Shown here: one piece after another, positions 31,729 through 41,112 of the stretch | Position numbering within the stretch: position 1 is the first letter of the stretch | How the letters are laid out: each line of letters starts with the position of its first letter | From: an uncultured Ruminococcus sp. | GTDB lineage: Bacteria > Bacillota > Clostridia > Oscillospirales > Acutalibacteraceae | Length of the DNA stretch: 58,756 nucleotides | Direction: 5' to 3' | Assembly: GCA_902798755.1 (NCBI GenBank) | Contig: CADBYC010000009.1 | Coordinates: 1 to 58,756, forward strand | Notes under the pieces: model-generated | Databases searched by the model: none | Seen by the model: the letters and a program-made list of their open reading frames with translations, nothing else | What the model was told of the DNA's origin: nothing | Made by a program: the position numbers and the translations under genes

Positions 31729-33927
31729 TCAATCTCTCATCAAAAATGTTTTCAGTCCTGTAAAACGCAGTACGCGGCGGTTGTTCTCGACCATTGTTTT
31801 CAGGGCGCTTTCATCGCCGACGATGATCAGCATTTTCTTGGCGCGGGTAACGGCGGTGTACAGCAGGTTGCGGTACATCAGCTGGGGCGCTCCGCGGAAC
31901 ATCGGCAGGATCACGCAGTCGAATTCGTTGCCCTGACTTTTGTGTACGGTGCAGGCGTAGGCAAGCTCAAGATCGGTCACGCTGTCGCCGTCATAGGTCG
32001 CGACCTTATCATCAAAGCGAACCTTGTAGACCTTTGATGCGTTGTTGACCTCGATCATCACGCCGATATCGCCGTTGAACACGCCTTCGCCGTACTCGCC
32101 GTTGTCCTTGTTCCATGTGATGTCGTAGTTGTTCTTGGTCTGCATGACCTTATCGCCTTCATAGAGGGTATAGCCGCCGACCTTGACCCCTCGGGAGGGG
32201 TTGGGGTTGACTAACTGCTGTAAGCGGTTGTTGAGCTCAAAGGTGCCGAGTATCCCTTTGCGGGTAGGGGAAAGCACCTGTATATTGTCGTAGAGGTTGT
32301 AGCCGTAGGCGTTTTTGAGCCTGCGGGCGCAGAGGTCGCCGACGGTCTCGGCGATATGCTCCTGCGGGTAGTCGTGCATGAAGAAAAAGTCGTTGTCCCT
32401 GACACGGATATCGGGCATTTCACCGCTGACGATCTTGTGGGCGTTGGTGACGATCAGGCTCTGCATGGACTGGCGGAAGATCTCGTTGAGCTCCACGACG
32501 GGAATAAGGCGGGATTCGATCAGGTCATGCAGGACGTTTCCCGCGCCGACAGAGGGGAGCTGGTTGCTGTCGCCGACTAAGATCAGACGGCAGGAGAGGG
32601 GGAGCGCTCTCAACAGGCTTTCGAGCAGGACGGTATCGACCATGCTGACTTCGTCGACGATCAGCGCTTCGGTGTTCAACAGATTGCGCTCGTTACGCTT
32701 GAAAACAGGCTTGTCCTCGATATCGTAGCTGACCTCGAGCATGCGGTGGATGGTCTTGGCTTCTTCTCCCGTGACGGAGGACATGCGCTGGGCGGCTCTG
32801 CCGGTGGGAGCGCATAAGAATACCTTTTGACCGCTTTCTTTCAGGATGCGGATAATGGCGTTGAGCGTCGTGGTCTTGCCCGTGCCCGGACCGCCTGTAA
32901 GGATCAACAGACCCGTGTTCAGCGCGTCGGTGATGGCTTTCTTCTGCAAGGCGGCATATTCGATGCCTGTTTCCTTCTCGACGGCTTCGATCTTTTCTTC
33001 TGCGCCCTCGATCGCCATAGCGGGATAACGCAGGAGCATTTTGATGCGCGCGGCGATATAGGTCTCGCTGTCGTAGAGAGAGGGGAGAAAGATGAAGTCT
33101 TTATCGTCGATCGTATTCAGGATCAGGGCGTTTTCCTCGACCATTTCCTTCAGGGCGGATTCACAGGAGGGCAGCTCGATACCGAGCAGGCTCGCTGTCG
33201 CCCGGAGCAGTTTGTCCTGCGGCAGGCAGGTGTGACCGTTGAGACGGTTGTGCTTTAAGACATAGGCAAGCGCCGCGCGGACGCGGATACGGGCGTCGGC
33301 GGAGGTGTTCTTCGACATAGCGATCATATCGGCGGTGTCAAAGGAAATGCCCAGTCCGTTCTCACAGAGGATATAGGGATTGTCCTCTATCACAGAGATC
33401 GCTTCATTGCCGAACTTTTTCCATATCCTGACGGCGTAGGTCGCCGTGATGGAGTAGGCGGCGAGATAGACCATCAGCTCGCGGATACCGACGGCGCTTT
33501 TGAGCTGTTCGCTGATATCCTGCGCTTTTTTCAGGGAGATACCCTTGAGCTTTGCGACGCGTTCGGGATCATTTTCGAGGACGTTCAATGTATCGGAGCC
33601 GAATTCGAGCACGAGCCTTCGGGCAGTGGAGGGACCGATCCCCTTGACGGCTCCGCCTGAGAGATATTTTAAAATGCCGTCAAGGTTCTCGGGCATGGTG
33701 CGCTCATAGGTCGTGACGGCGAACTGCTCGCCGTAGGTAGGGTGGTTCTTGAATACGCCGTACAGGATCACGCCCTCGCCCGAGCTGATCATCGGCATGA
33801 TGCCCGTAGCGGTGACGAGCGATTCTTCCGTGCTCAGCTCTAAAACCGTGTAGCCGTCGCGCTCACTGCGGTAGATGACGGTCTCTACCTGACCTTTTAT
33901 TTGAAATAGCTGTTCGTTATTAGTCAT
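31729..33927 (-). CDS. recD2: RecD-like SF1B DNA helicase
   Basis: 732 residues, the length of RecD2. An N-terminal OB-like region and helix-hairpin-helix motifs ('GGAVKGIGPSTARRL', about 91-105) precede the helicase core: Walker A GGPGTGKTTT (345-354), VDEVSM (motif II), 'GDSNQLPSVGAG' (motif III) and 'YACTVHKSQG' (motif V/VI). It unwinds DNA 5' to 3' in repair without RecBC. It is the first gene of the leftward run with comF and mreB. Confidence 0.95.
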   Translation of the reverse strand: MTNNEQLFQIKGQVETVIYRSERDGYTVLELSTEESLVTATGIMPMISSGEGVILYGVFKNHPTYGEQFAVTTYERTMPENLDGILKYLSGGAVKGIGPSTARRLVLEFGSDTLNVLENDPERVAKLKGISLKKAQDISEQLKSAVGIRELMVYLAAYSITATYAVRIWKKFGNEAISVIEDNPYILCENGLGISFDTADMIAMSKNTSADARIRVRAALAYVLKHNRLNGHTCLPQDKLLRATASLLGIELPSCESALKEMVEENALILNTIDDKDFIFLPSLYDSETYIAARIKMLLRYPAMAIEGAEEKIEAVEKETGIEYAALQKKAITDALNTGLLILTGGPGTGKTTTLNAIIRILKESGQKVFLCAPTGRAAQRMSSVTGEEAKTIHRMLEVSYDIEDKPVFKRNERNLLNTEALIVDEVSMVDTVLLESLLRALPLSCRLILVGDSNQLPSVGAGNVLHDLIESRLIPVVELNEIFRQSMQSLIVTNAHKIVSGEMPDIRVRDNDFFFMHDYPQEHIAETVGDLCARRLKNAYGYNLYDNIQVLSPTRKGILGTFELNNRLQQLVNPNPSRGVKVGGYTLYEGDKVMQTKNNYDITWNKDNGEYGEGVFNGDIGVMIEVNNASKVYKVRFDDKVATYDGDSVTDLELAYACTVHKSQGNEFDCVILPMFRGAPQLMYRNLLYTAVTRAKKMLIIVGDESALKTMVENNRRVLRFTGLKTFLMRD

Positions 33928-34118
33928 AATAATCCCTTGCGTGAAAATGATAATATCGGTAATAATACTGTTGAATTTTTTGCCGAATTATTTTATAATA
34001 TCCATATATGTGTATTGATGCTGTCAAAGAAACTATCCATATATATTGTATAGCCAAAAACAGTATATCATATATTTTGTAAAAATGCTACCTTTTTGGA
34101 AGGGGTTGAGGTGAAATC

Positions 34119-34817
34119 ATGGAATTTGTTGCAAGCGAAGGCAAGAACGTTGATATTACCGTGAACGGTGTGACCTATATGCGCCATGCGATCAAGACGC
34201 ACTTTGTCAAGCAGGGCGAGGATTACATCGAGATATTCAGAAAATATGTACAGCCGCTGTATGAGGAGGGGGATATCGTATCGTCCTCTGAGAAGATCAT
34301 CGCGCTGTGTCAGGGCAGAGTCGTCAAGCGCGAGGAGCTGAAGATCGGCTTCTGGGCGAAGTTCCTCTCAAAATTCGCTTCTCACCCCGATACCGGCGTC
34401 GGCGTAGGCGAGACCATCAAGATGCAGTACGCGATCACTAAGGTCGGTCTGCCCCGCGTTTTGTGGGCTTCTCTTGCGGGCGGCGTGTGCAAGCTCTTCG
34501 GTAAGAAGGGCGTTTTCTATGAGATCGTCGGCAGCGAGGTCGCGGGTCTTGACGGCTTTTATGACCATGTGTGGAGCGAGTACAGAGATATCGGTATCGA
34601 GAATCCCGCGAACCCCTCGGGCGTATGCGACGAGATCAAAGAGAAGCTCGGTATGTCCTGCATGATCGTTGACGCGAACGACCTCGGTCAGGAGGTCTTA
34701 GGCTATTCCTCCGACATCAAGCTCAGCGAGGAAGAGCTGCACGGACTGATCGCGGACAATCCCTGCGGTCAGGGACAGGAAACGACTCCGATCGTTTTGA
34801 TTCGCAGAAAGAAATAA
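34119..34817 (+). CDS. CofE-like (F420-0:glutamate ligase domain) protein
   Basis: 232 residues. The N-terminal 'RHAIKTHFVKQGEDYIEIF' and 'GDIVSSSEKIIALCQGR' (about 52-68) match the coenzyme F420-0:gamma-glutamyl ligase domain. F420 is not expected in such clostridia and no other F420 gene is near, so this is probably a ligase for another acceptor. The start follows GGGGTTGAGG. An alanine racemase and an ATP-grasp gene follow in the same direction, which points to amino-acid ligation, perhaps to a cell-wall or cofactor target. Confidence 0.75.
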   Translation: MEFVASEGKNVDITVNGVTYMRHAIKTHFVKQGEDYIEIFRKYVQPLYEEGDIVSSSEKIIALCQGRVVKREELKIGFWAKFLSKFASHPDTGVGVGETIKMQYAITKVGLPRVLWASLAGGVCKLFGKKGVFYEIVGSEVAGLDGFYDHVWSEYRDIGIENPANPSGVCDEIKEKLGMSCMIVDANDLGQEVLGYSSDIKLSEEELHGLIADNPCGQGQETTPIVLIRRKK

Positions 34818-34834
34818 GGTAAGTATATTGATAA

Positions 34835-34930
34835 GCGGTTGAGATTGCCACAGCCCTGCGGGCTTCGCAATGACACTTGATAGCGGTTGAGATTGCCGCA
34901 GCCCTGTGGGCTTCGCAATGACTATTGATA
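34835..34930 (+). repeat. two 48-bp tandem repeats
   Basis: Units 34835-34882 and 34883-34930 differ at only a few positions. Each contains ATTGC/GCAAT and GCCC/GGGC pairs that can form a small hairpin. They lie just before the alanine racemase gene. Confidence 0.75.
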
Positions 34931-34944
34931 AGTAGAGGATTATC

Positions 34945-36105
34945 ATGGCTGATTCCTATGTTGAAATCAATTTATCCCGCCTGACGGCGAATGTACAGGC
35001 GATACTCGAGAAATACCCCGAGTACAGAAGCTATATCGCGGTCGTCAAGGGCGACGCCTACGGTCACGGTATGCGCTCGGTCAAAGCCTTCCACAACGGC
35101 GGTATCCGCTATTTCGCGGTATCCTCGCTGGAGGAAGCAAGAGATCTGCGTGTGTATAACGCGCATGTTCCCGTATTATGCCTTGAGCCTGTCGCGATCG
35201 AGCGGCTCAATGAGGCGGCTGACCTTGATCTGACCCTCGCTATCCCCGATATCGAATATCTCAGGGATATGCTCGAATCGGGCGTCGAGCACAGCTTCAA
35301 GCTCCATATCCAGGTGGACGCGGGCTTTGGCAGACTCGGCTTCAAGGATAAGGGCGAGATCAAAGAGGCGGTTCAGCTGATCAATAATTCCTCGCATTTC
35401 CTCGAGGGTATCTATCAGCACTTCGCGACGGCAGGTATCTTTGATCCGCATTATGATAATCAGATCAGACGATTCAAGGAGCTGACCTCCCTGATCGATT
35501 TAAATGAGATACCGATCGTGCATTTAGGCAGCGGCGTGTCGCTGCTGGCGCACCCGAAGATCGACATCGCGACCGCGACCCGTATGGGACTGATCATGTA
35601 CGGATATAATATCGGTCCGTCGTCTTACGGCAGCGGCGTCAAGGACAGGCTCAGAGATCTGCGTGATAAGCGTAATCAGCGCAAGTATCACCTGACGGAG
35701 ACCTACAGAGATATCAAGCTCGACCTCACGCCCGCCATGCAGTACAAATGCCGTATCTTACAGATCAAGGACGTCAACGCGGGCGAGTACGTCGGCTACG
35801 GCGCGGAATATCAGGCGCAGGAGCTGATCAGTATCGCGGTACTGCCTGTCGGCTACAACAATGGTATCGGTCACGCAAACTACGGCAGAGTGGTCGAGAT
35901 CAACGGCAAGCGGTATCCGATCATCGGCGAGATCGGCATGAATATGTGCTGCGTCAAGATCGATAACCGCGTCAAGCTCACCGACACGGTCACCGTCCTC
36001 GGCGGCGGTATCAGCTTAGGCAGATTTTCCCGTTCTTCGGGACTGGGACTCGCGGAGATCCTTCTCGGTATCGGCAAGAACAACGAGAGAGTATATGTGA
36101 AATAA
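34945..36105 (+). CDS. alr: alanine racemase
   Basis: 386 residues. Fold-type III PLP enzyme: VVKGDAYGHG places the PLP Lys at residue 35; 'VGYGAEYQAQ' (about 278) holds the C-terminal catalytic Tyr; 'GEIGMNMCCV' (about 330) is the usual GxxxMD region, but Asp is replaced by Cys. An inserted charged segment (about 230-260, many Arg/Lys/Asp) is longer than usual. It makes D-Ala for peptidoglycan, or racemises a related amino acid. The start follows AGAGGAT. Confidence 0.85.
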   Translation: MADSYVEINLSRLTANVQAILEKYPEYRSYIAVVKGDAYGHGMRSVKAFHNGGIRYFAVSSLEEARDLRVYNAHVPVLCLEPVAIERLNEAADLDLTLAIPDIEYLRDMLESGVEHSFKLHIQVDAGFGRLGFKDKGEIKEAVQLINNSSHFLEGIYQHFATAGIFDPHYDNQIRRFKELTSLIDLNEIPIVHLGSGVSLLAHPKIDIATATRMGLIMYGYNIGPSSYGSGVKDRLRDLRDKRNQRKYHLTETYRDIKLDLTPAMQYKCRILQIKDVNAGEYVGYGAEYQAQELISIAVLPVGYNNGIGHANYGRVVEINGKRYPIIGEIGMNMCCVKIDNRVKLTDTVTVLGGGISLGRFSRSSGLGLAEILLGIGKNNERVYVK

Positions 36106-36207
36106 TTAGGCTTCATTTTCATGGAGCTGTCAGCAATGCTGACTGAGGGTTGACTTGTTGAATGTCAGATGACTTTTGAATGAAGTTATACAAAGATGTG
36201 TTTCAAC

Positions 36208-36260
36208 CCTCCGACCTCGCCTTGCGGCGAGCCCACCTCCCTTAGGAAAGGGAGGCTTGA
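36208..36260 (+). repeat. intergenic palindromic repeat before the ATP-grasp gene
   Basis: GCCTTGCGGC and CCTCCCTTAGGAAAGGGAGG are adjacent hairpins. The second ends 7 bases before the ribosome site of the next gene. The layout resembles the palindromes at 45599 and 50503. Confidence 0.55.
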
Positions 36261-36276
36261 TAAGGAAGGTGATTTT

Positions 36277-37308
36277 ATGGCAATGTCAGTTACCAAGTGG
36301 CTGATGAATAAATTCAAAGACATCAACAAGGACAGGATGAACCGTCATATCGAGATCATTCAGCAGCAGAGCGGTAAATCCAAGTTTTATATCAAATGCA
36401 GTTTAGCGTGGAACTTTTTGACGCAGGGCACTGGCTACACGGATTATTTCCGCGGACATTTTATTGACAGAACCAAGGAAGAGAAAAAGACCTACGCTAC
36501 CGCTAAGCGCTTCTACAGACTGATGGCGTATCTCAATGATGAAGAATACATCGTTGTTTTGGGCGATAAGCTGATCTTCGACGAGGTGTTCCGCGATTAC
36601 CTCAAGCGCGATTTTATCAACCTGAGAAAATCCACTCCCGATGACCTCAGAGAATTCCTCAAGGGCAAGGACATCGTCTTTGCAAAGGAAACCAAGGGTG
36701 AGGGCGGCCACGGTATCTCGAAATGTGTGGTCAAGGATATCACAGACGTTGAGGCGTTCTATAACCGGTGTAAGGAGAACGGTCAGTACCTGATCGAGGA
36801 CGGTATCAAACAGCATCCCGACCTCAACCAGATCAACCCGAACGTTGTCAACTCCTTCCGCGTCATCACTCTCCTGAATGATAAGGGCGAGATCAAAATG
36901 ATCGCGAACGCCCTGCGCGTCAATCAGGACGACAGCGTTGTTATCGGCTGTACTAACGACCTGTATTTCAGCCTCGGCGCTGACGGTAAGATCGACAGTA
37001 ATGTTGTCGACGACTACGGACAGGTGTACGACACCCATCCGCTGACGGGCGTGAAGTTCAAGGACGTGTACATTCACGGCGTTCAGGAAGCCTTTGATAT
37101 GTGTATCGACGCGCATAAGCGTATCCCTCAGTGTCGTTACATCGGCTGGGATATCGCTTTCTCGGAGAACGGTCCCGTGATCGTAGAGGGTAACGAATAC
37201 CCCGGCTACGGACTTGTCCAGCATTACGCGCTGAAGAACAAGCGTACCGGACACCTCAAAGAGGTCGCCGATCACCTCGGCGACGAGTATAACAGAATCA
37301 AGCTGTGA
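36277..37308 (+). CDS. ATP-grasp protein (sugar-transfer-associated type)
   Basis: 343 residues. 'DIVFAKETKGEGGHGISKCVV' (about 140-160) is the ATP-grasp nucleotide loop; 'GYIGWDIAFSENGPVIVEGNEYPGY'-like sequence near 290-315 holds the metal-binding Asp, Glu and Asn. It resembles the ATPgrasp_ST family (PF14397) often found with polysaccharide or wall genes. It would ligate an amine to a carboxylate. The start at 36277 follows AAGGAAGG. It lies after the CofE-like and alanine racemase genes. Confidence 0.8.
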   Translation: MAMSVTKWLMNKFKDINKDRMNRHIEIIQQQSGKSKFYIKCSLAWNFLTQGTGYTDYFRGHFIDRTKEEKKTYATAKRFYRLMAYLNDEEYIVVLGDKLIFDEVFRDYLKRDFINLRKSTPDDLREFLKGKDIVFAKETKGEGGHGISKCVVKDITDVEAFYNRCKENGQYLIEDGIKQHPDLNQINPNVVNSFRVITLLNDKGEIKMIANALRVNQDDSVVIGCTNDLYFSLGADGKIDSNVVDDYGQVYDTHPLTGVKFKDVYIHGVQEAFDMCIDAHKRIPQCRYIGWDIAFSENGPVIVEGNEYPGYGLVQHYALKNKRTGHLKEVADHLGDEYNRIKL

Positions 37309-37317
37309 ATCAAGATC

Positions 37318-37350
37318 AGATCCCTGTGCTGCGGCATAGGGATCTTTTTG
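37318..37350 (+). terminator. terminator after the ATP-grasp gene
   Basis: AGATCCCT pairs with AGGGATCT, followed by TTTT. Confidence 0.8.
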
Positions 37351-37417
37351 TGTACCCTGCATAAACTACTTGTGATTATTTCGTGTAATTTACCCGTTGT
37401 TTATGCCGCTGTTGTAC

Positions 37418-37446
37418 TTGCAATATCAACCGGTGTTACTTATAAT
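37418..37446 (+). promoter_or_regulatory. promoter facing into the IS element
   Basis: TTGCAA, a 17-base spacer and perfect TATAAT, rightward. Downstream, AAAGGAG (about 37507) is followed by a TTG-started frame of only 11 codons before the IS gene. The promoter and ribosome site may once have served a gene now cut off by the insertion. Confidence 0.5.
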
Positions 37447-37616
37447 AGAATTGTGCAGACTTCCATATGGCAAATACCCTTTCGTACTATTCTGCTCTCT
37501 GATTTTGAAAGGAGTTAAGGTTGAAACACAATGATTTAAGTTCTATTCCGAAATAGGGCGCAAGAATACAAACCCTCAAAAAAGGGCTTTTCAAAATAGA
37601 AAATCTGCTGTATAAT

Positions 37617-38858
37617 CTATGTGGCGCTGGGCGTCACGAGATAGCCTTGCCTTTGTAAAATGAAGATAGCCTCCTCCACGGAAACTGTCCTATGCTCCGG
37701 CGGAGTGTTGATGTGAGCATAAAGCTCGGGATTGTAGGGCTCATTCTTCTTTAAGATGTTGTAAATGGCAGTGAGCAGCATTCTTGCAATGGCAATGATA
37801 GCTTTTTTGTGACCCCTGCGCTTTTTTAGGTTATTGTAGCGATTTCGAATTTCAGGGTTGCTTTTCTTACGAATTGCACACAGCGCACACTGAACAAGCA
37901 ACGGTTTGATGTAAGCTCCGGCTCTGCTGATTCTGGTAGTTTTCTTCTTTCCGGCGCTTTCGTTGTTCTGAGGTGTAAGACCCGCCCAAGAGCAAAGATG
38001 CTTGGATGTCGGGAACACGGACATATCCACGCCGATTTCAGAAATAATGCCGATAGCGGCAAAGGCTTGGATACCCGGCACCGTCATAACAAGTTCAAGC
38101 TGAGAAAGATACTTTTGAGCAACAGAGAGGATAAGAGATTCCAGATTGGCTTTACAGAGATCAAGTCCATCCATGTGAGAACGGATAATGCGGAGCTTTT
38201 CAGCCTGTTCGACACACATTTCTCCGTCAACGGCGGCAAGGATTTGTTCGTCGGTCGCTTTCATCCCTCTGGTGCGAAAAGCGGAAACGTTGGTGAGCTT
38301 CTCTGACGGAGCCTCCAACAAGCGTGTGGTAATAGCGGTAGCCGCTTTACCAAACACATCAGAGAAAACGTCGTCTAATTTGATGTTGGAAACGGTAAGA
38401 CAATTTTGAGCACGGTTCTTTTCTCCTGTAGTAAAATTCGTGAGTTTCCAACGATAGCGAACTAAATCCCGAAGCTGGCGAATATCTGCAGGAGGAATAA
38501 AGCTGCCGGAAACCAAATCGTGTTTGAAAATATCCGCAATCCATTTTGCGTCTTTCTTATCTGTTTTCTTTCCTCTAATCGCTTTGACATACTTTGGATG
38601 AGCGAGAACAATATTACAGGTTGGCTCTAAGATGTTGTAGATAGGAATCCAGTATTTTCCTGTAGATTCCATACAAACATCCTTACAGTTGTGATTTGCA
38701 AGCCAAGCGGAGCATTTACGCAGATCCCCTGTAAAGGTAGAAAACCTTTTGCTGACATAAGTGGTGACTCCCTGATTGTTCGTAGAAGCAATACAAGCGA
38801 CAAGGAAAGATTTGTGGACATCCATTCCACAGCAGATTGGGTAAACGATTTTTAACAT
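37617..38858 (-). mobile_element. IS110-family transposase
   Basis: 413 residues with both family domains. The N-terminal RuvC-like DEDD domain has CGMDVHK (Asp13), MESTGKYW (Glu), and [10 protein letters not shown] (two Asp). The C-terminal domain has '[17 protein letters not shown]', '[16 protein letters not shown]' and 'RISRAG' with the catalytic Ser region. The start at 38858 follows GAGGGATG. IS110 transposases recombine DNA guided by a bridge RNA. No terminal inverted repeats or target duplication were found, as usual for the family, so the exact ends are not set. Confidence 0.95.
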
Positions 38859-38859
38859 A

Positions 38860-39030
38860 ACACATCCCTCAAAAAATACAGGGTTCAATGCCCTACTTAT
38901 TTGTGCTTGAAAGAGCATCCGGCACACATAATGATTCAGTCCAGCACAAGCTGAGCCTACTCACCTTCACGTGCTCTGTAGTGTGCCTGCTTTCTCAAGC
39001 ATATTCTAACACATTTTAACTTGCTGCGTT
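38860..39030 (-). ncRNA. candidate bridge RNA of the IS110 element
   Basis: The region 5' of the transposase gene is noncoding and strongly structured. On the transposase strand GCTTGA...AGCA and GGCACAC (39000 to about 38980) pair with GTGTGCC...TGCT...TCAAGC (to 38905). An inner stem AGCAC/GTGCT encloses a loop with GTGAGTAGGCTCAG. A second hairpin lies at GGG/CCC near 38881-38894. Position and structure fit the bridge RNA of IS110-group elements. The guide loops are not assigned. Confidence 0.55.
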
Positions 39031-39091
39031 AGAAGCAGAAAAGGTTTCATTTCTTTTTGTGCCTTCCGCGCAGCGGAAAGGAATGGTCATA

Positions 39092-40480
39092 ATGATGAAA
39101 AGGAATGTTGTTTCTTTTGTTTTGGTTCTCGCGCTGATGATCGGATTGCTGCCGGTGACGGCATTCGCTCAACCTGCCGTTGATCTGTCCGACTGCGATA
39201 TCCTCTATGATGGAGAAGGCTGGAAGGTCTTTCCTGTAGAGAATAAGGAGGATTCACTTAACGTTGCTGATCTGAATATCACGCTCGTGGATAAAGACGG
39301 TCAGGAAATACCTTCTGACGCGTATGAGCTCATGTTTGGCACATTTATCTGGGACGACGTCAAGCAGGAGGATAATTTTACACCGATCGAAGAACCGTTC
39401 AGCTTGACAATGAATGACGACTATATGCATAGCGGCTTCGGCGGCTTTGCGGCGTATGCCGTCGCAAAGGAGAACAGTGGATATACGGGACAGACGGAAC
39501 CGCGCGAGTTTATGCTGTGGCATAAATACAGCTTCAACTGGTTCGGCGCGAATGCTGACTTCGGTGAAGAATACAAGGGACAATGCATGTGGTCATGGCA
39601 TGATTTCTTTGAGATTCCCGCGGATGAAATGCACGCGCCTGTGATCCACGGTATCGCCTTTGAGGATGTTGATCCTCAGTATTATGAGATCACTTATTTT
39701 GAACGTGGGGAACAGCCTGCTTTTGACGATCCCGAATATGATCAAAAGCTCTATCCCGAGACTGATCCGCTCGAAGATTTGCCGACGGATGAAGGTAAAT
39801 ACTTTGCGACTATCGTCGGTAAGGAGCCGTATTACGGTACAAGCTATGTCGATTTTGATATCGTTCCTGCTACTGAGAGCTTCGCGATAGTGCGTGGATC
39901 GGACAGAAGATATTTTGACGGAGACACGATATACCTTCACAAAGATGAGGAATTATATATCTGTTTTAAAATGGAACCTTATAAGGATTGGATCATCCCC
40001 GGCTGGCGCAACGATCTGTTAAAGGAAGACGGTTTTACGGTCGACGACGATCCGAGCTTCTTTGACGGGGAAGATTCTGCTTATGTTCATGTAAAAGCTG
40101 ACGGCATGTCAGAGGGTGACATCGGCACGTTGTATTACAGCTGGTGCCGTTTTGAGGATGTCTTTGACGAGCACGGCGGAATGCATTGGGATACCGCTGA
40201 GCCTGTATTAAGCTGTTCGGTAATCCTAGAGGTTATGCCCGACGAGTATGATTATCTGCTCGGCGACGCGGATGGTGACGGTGATATCACGATCATGGAT
40301 GTGACGATCCTGCAGCGGCATTTAGCAGGATCCCCTGTGAACGTCAGTAAGTCCTTGTTGATGCAGGGCGATGTTGACGAGGACGATGATCTGTCGATCG
40401 CCGACGCGAATCTCATTCAGCGGCGTTTGGCGAATATCCGTATTCCGTATCACGTCGGCAAGCCGATCGTGCTTAAATGA
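39092..40480 (+). CDS. secreted dockerin-containing protein
   Basis: 462 residues. A signal peptide (1-26, MMKRN start, AFA cleavage) is followed by a beta-rich acidic region of unknown fold (about 30-385), rich in Asp, Tyr and Trp. Residues about 393-455 form a type I-like dockerin: two calcium repeats, DADGDGDITIMDVTILQRHL and GDVDEDDDLSIADANLIQRR. It would bind a cohesin. No glycosidase motif was recognised. The start at 39092 follows AAAGGAAT. The promoter is unclear; the IS110 element lies just upstream. Confidence 0.8.
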   Translation: MMKRNVVSFVLVLALMIGLLPVTAFAQPAVDLSDCDILYDGEGWKVFPVENKEDSLNVADLNITLVDKDGQEIPSDAYELMFGTFIWDDVKQEDNFTPIEEPFSLTMNDDYMHSGFGGFAAYAVAKENSGYTGQTEPREFMLWHKYSFNWFGANADFGEEYKGQCMWSWHDFFEIPADEMHAPVIHGIAFEDVDPQYYEITYFERGEQPAFDDPEYDQKLYPETDPLEDLPTDEGKYFATIVGKEPYYGTSYVDFDIVPATESFAIVRGSDRRYFDGDTIYLHKDEELYICFKMEPYKDWIIPGWRNDLLKEDGFTVDDDPSFFDGEDSAYVHVKADGMSEGDIGTLYYSWCRFEDVFDEHGGMHWDTAEPVLSCSVILEVMPDEYDYLLGDADGDGDITIMDVTILQRHLAGSPVNVSKSLLMQGDVDEDDDLSIADANLIQRRLANIRIPYHVGKPIVLK

Positions 40481-40483
40481 TTG

Positions 40484-40510
40484 AAAATCCTCCCGATCGG
40501 GAGGATTTTT
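40484..40510. terminator. bidirectional terminator
   Basis: AAAATCCTCCCGATCGGGAGGATTTT, a near-perfect palindrome between convergent genes. Confidence 0.85.
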
Positions 40511-40511
40511 G

Positions 40512-40808
40512 TCAGTTGCGGTCGGCGGGTATGATCTCGATAAAGGGATAATCCTTTTGCATCAATTTGCAGAGATCGTAGGCGGGATCGGATTCGTCAC
40601 ATATGATCACTAAACGGATCCCTCTGTGGTGCTGACAGATATGTGCCGCCGAACGGATGCTGGATTCCGCGTTCTCGGGAGTGAGATTTTTGAGAATCAG
40701 CTCGGCGTCGGTACTGTTCCGATAACAAAGATCGAGCAGGGACGTGACGAAAGCGCAAAGTCCGATCACGGCAAAGAAAACCAGAATGATCATACAAAGA
40801 ATGTACAT
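40512..40808 (-). CDS. small membrane protein, unknown
   Basis: 98 residues. One N-terminal membrane helix (about 2-26) and a cytoplasmic alpha/beta tail (30-98) with several Cys and His. No family was recognised. It starts with ATG behind GAGGTG and is transcribed alone, leftward. Confidence 0.55.
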   Translation of the reverse strand: MYILCMIILVFFAVIGLCAFVTSLLDLCYRNSTDAELILKNLTPENAESSIRSAAHICQHHRGIRLVIICDESDPAYDLCKLMQKDYPFIEIIPADRN

Positions 40809-40922
40809 TGATAAATCACCTCAATTTATCATATCGAAAAAGGCGGGAAAGGTGCATAGTATCGTGGATTCGGCAGATACTAATTGTGTCGGAGAACCGA
40901 CAATTCGCATAGAGGTGAAAAT

Positions 40923-41105
40923 ATGTTTAACGAAAGCAAACCTAATCACAATATCCACTGCAGCGTCAAAGCCTGCGAGTTCCACTGCGGCGACGAGAAT
41001 TACTGCTCTCTGAACAGTATCCAGGTAGCTTCTCACGAGAAGCATCCGACGGACGAGCGTTGTGTGGACTGCCGTTCCTTTGCCTGTAAGGGCGGGGAGT
41101 GCTGA
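40923..41105 (+). CDS. DUF1540 Cys-rich protein
   Basis: 60 residues with eight Cys (13, 18, 22, 28, 47, 50, 55, 60) in a pattern like that of the DUF1540 family, probably a metal-binding small protein. The start at 40923 follows AGAGGTG. These proteins are common in spore-forming clostridia, role unknown. Confidence 0.8.
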   Translation: MFNESKPNHNIHCSVKACEFHCGDENYCSLNSIQVASHEKHPTDERCVDCRSFACKGGEC

Positions 41106-41112
41106 TCTTCTA

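Noticed and set aside
34835-34930. Possible CRISPR array
   Set aside because: Only two adjacent units and no spacers.
34698-34946. Leftward frame across the 48-bp repeats
   Set aside because: Its repeated residues only reflect the DNA repeat and it overlaps the CofE-like gene.
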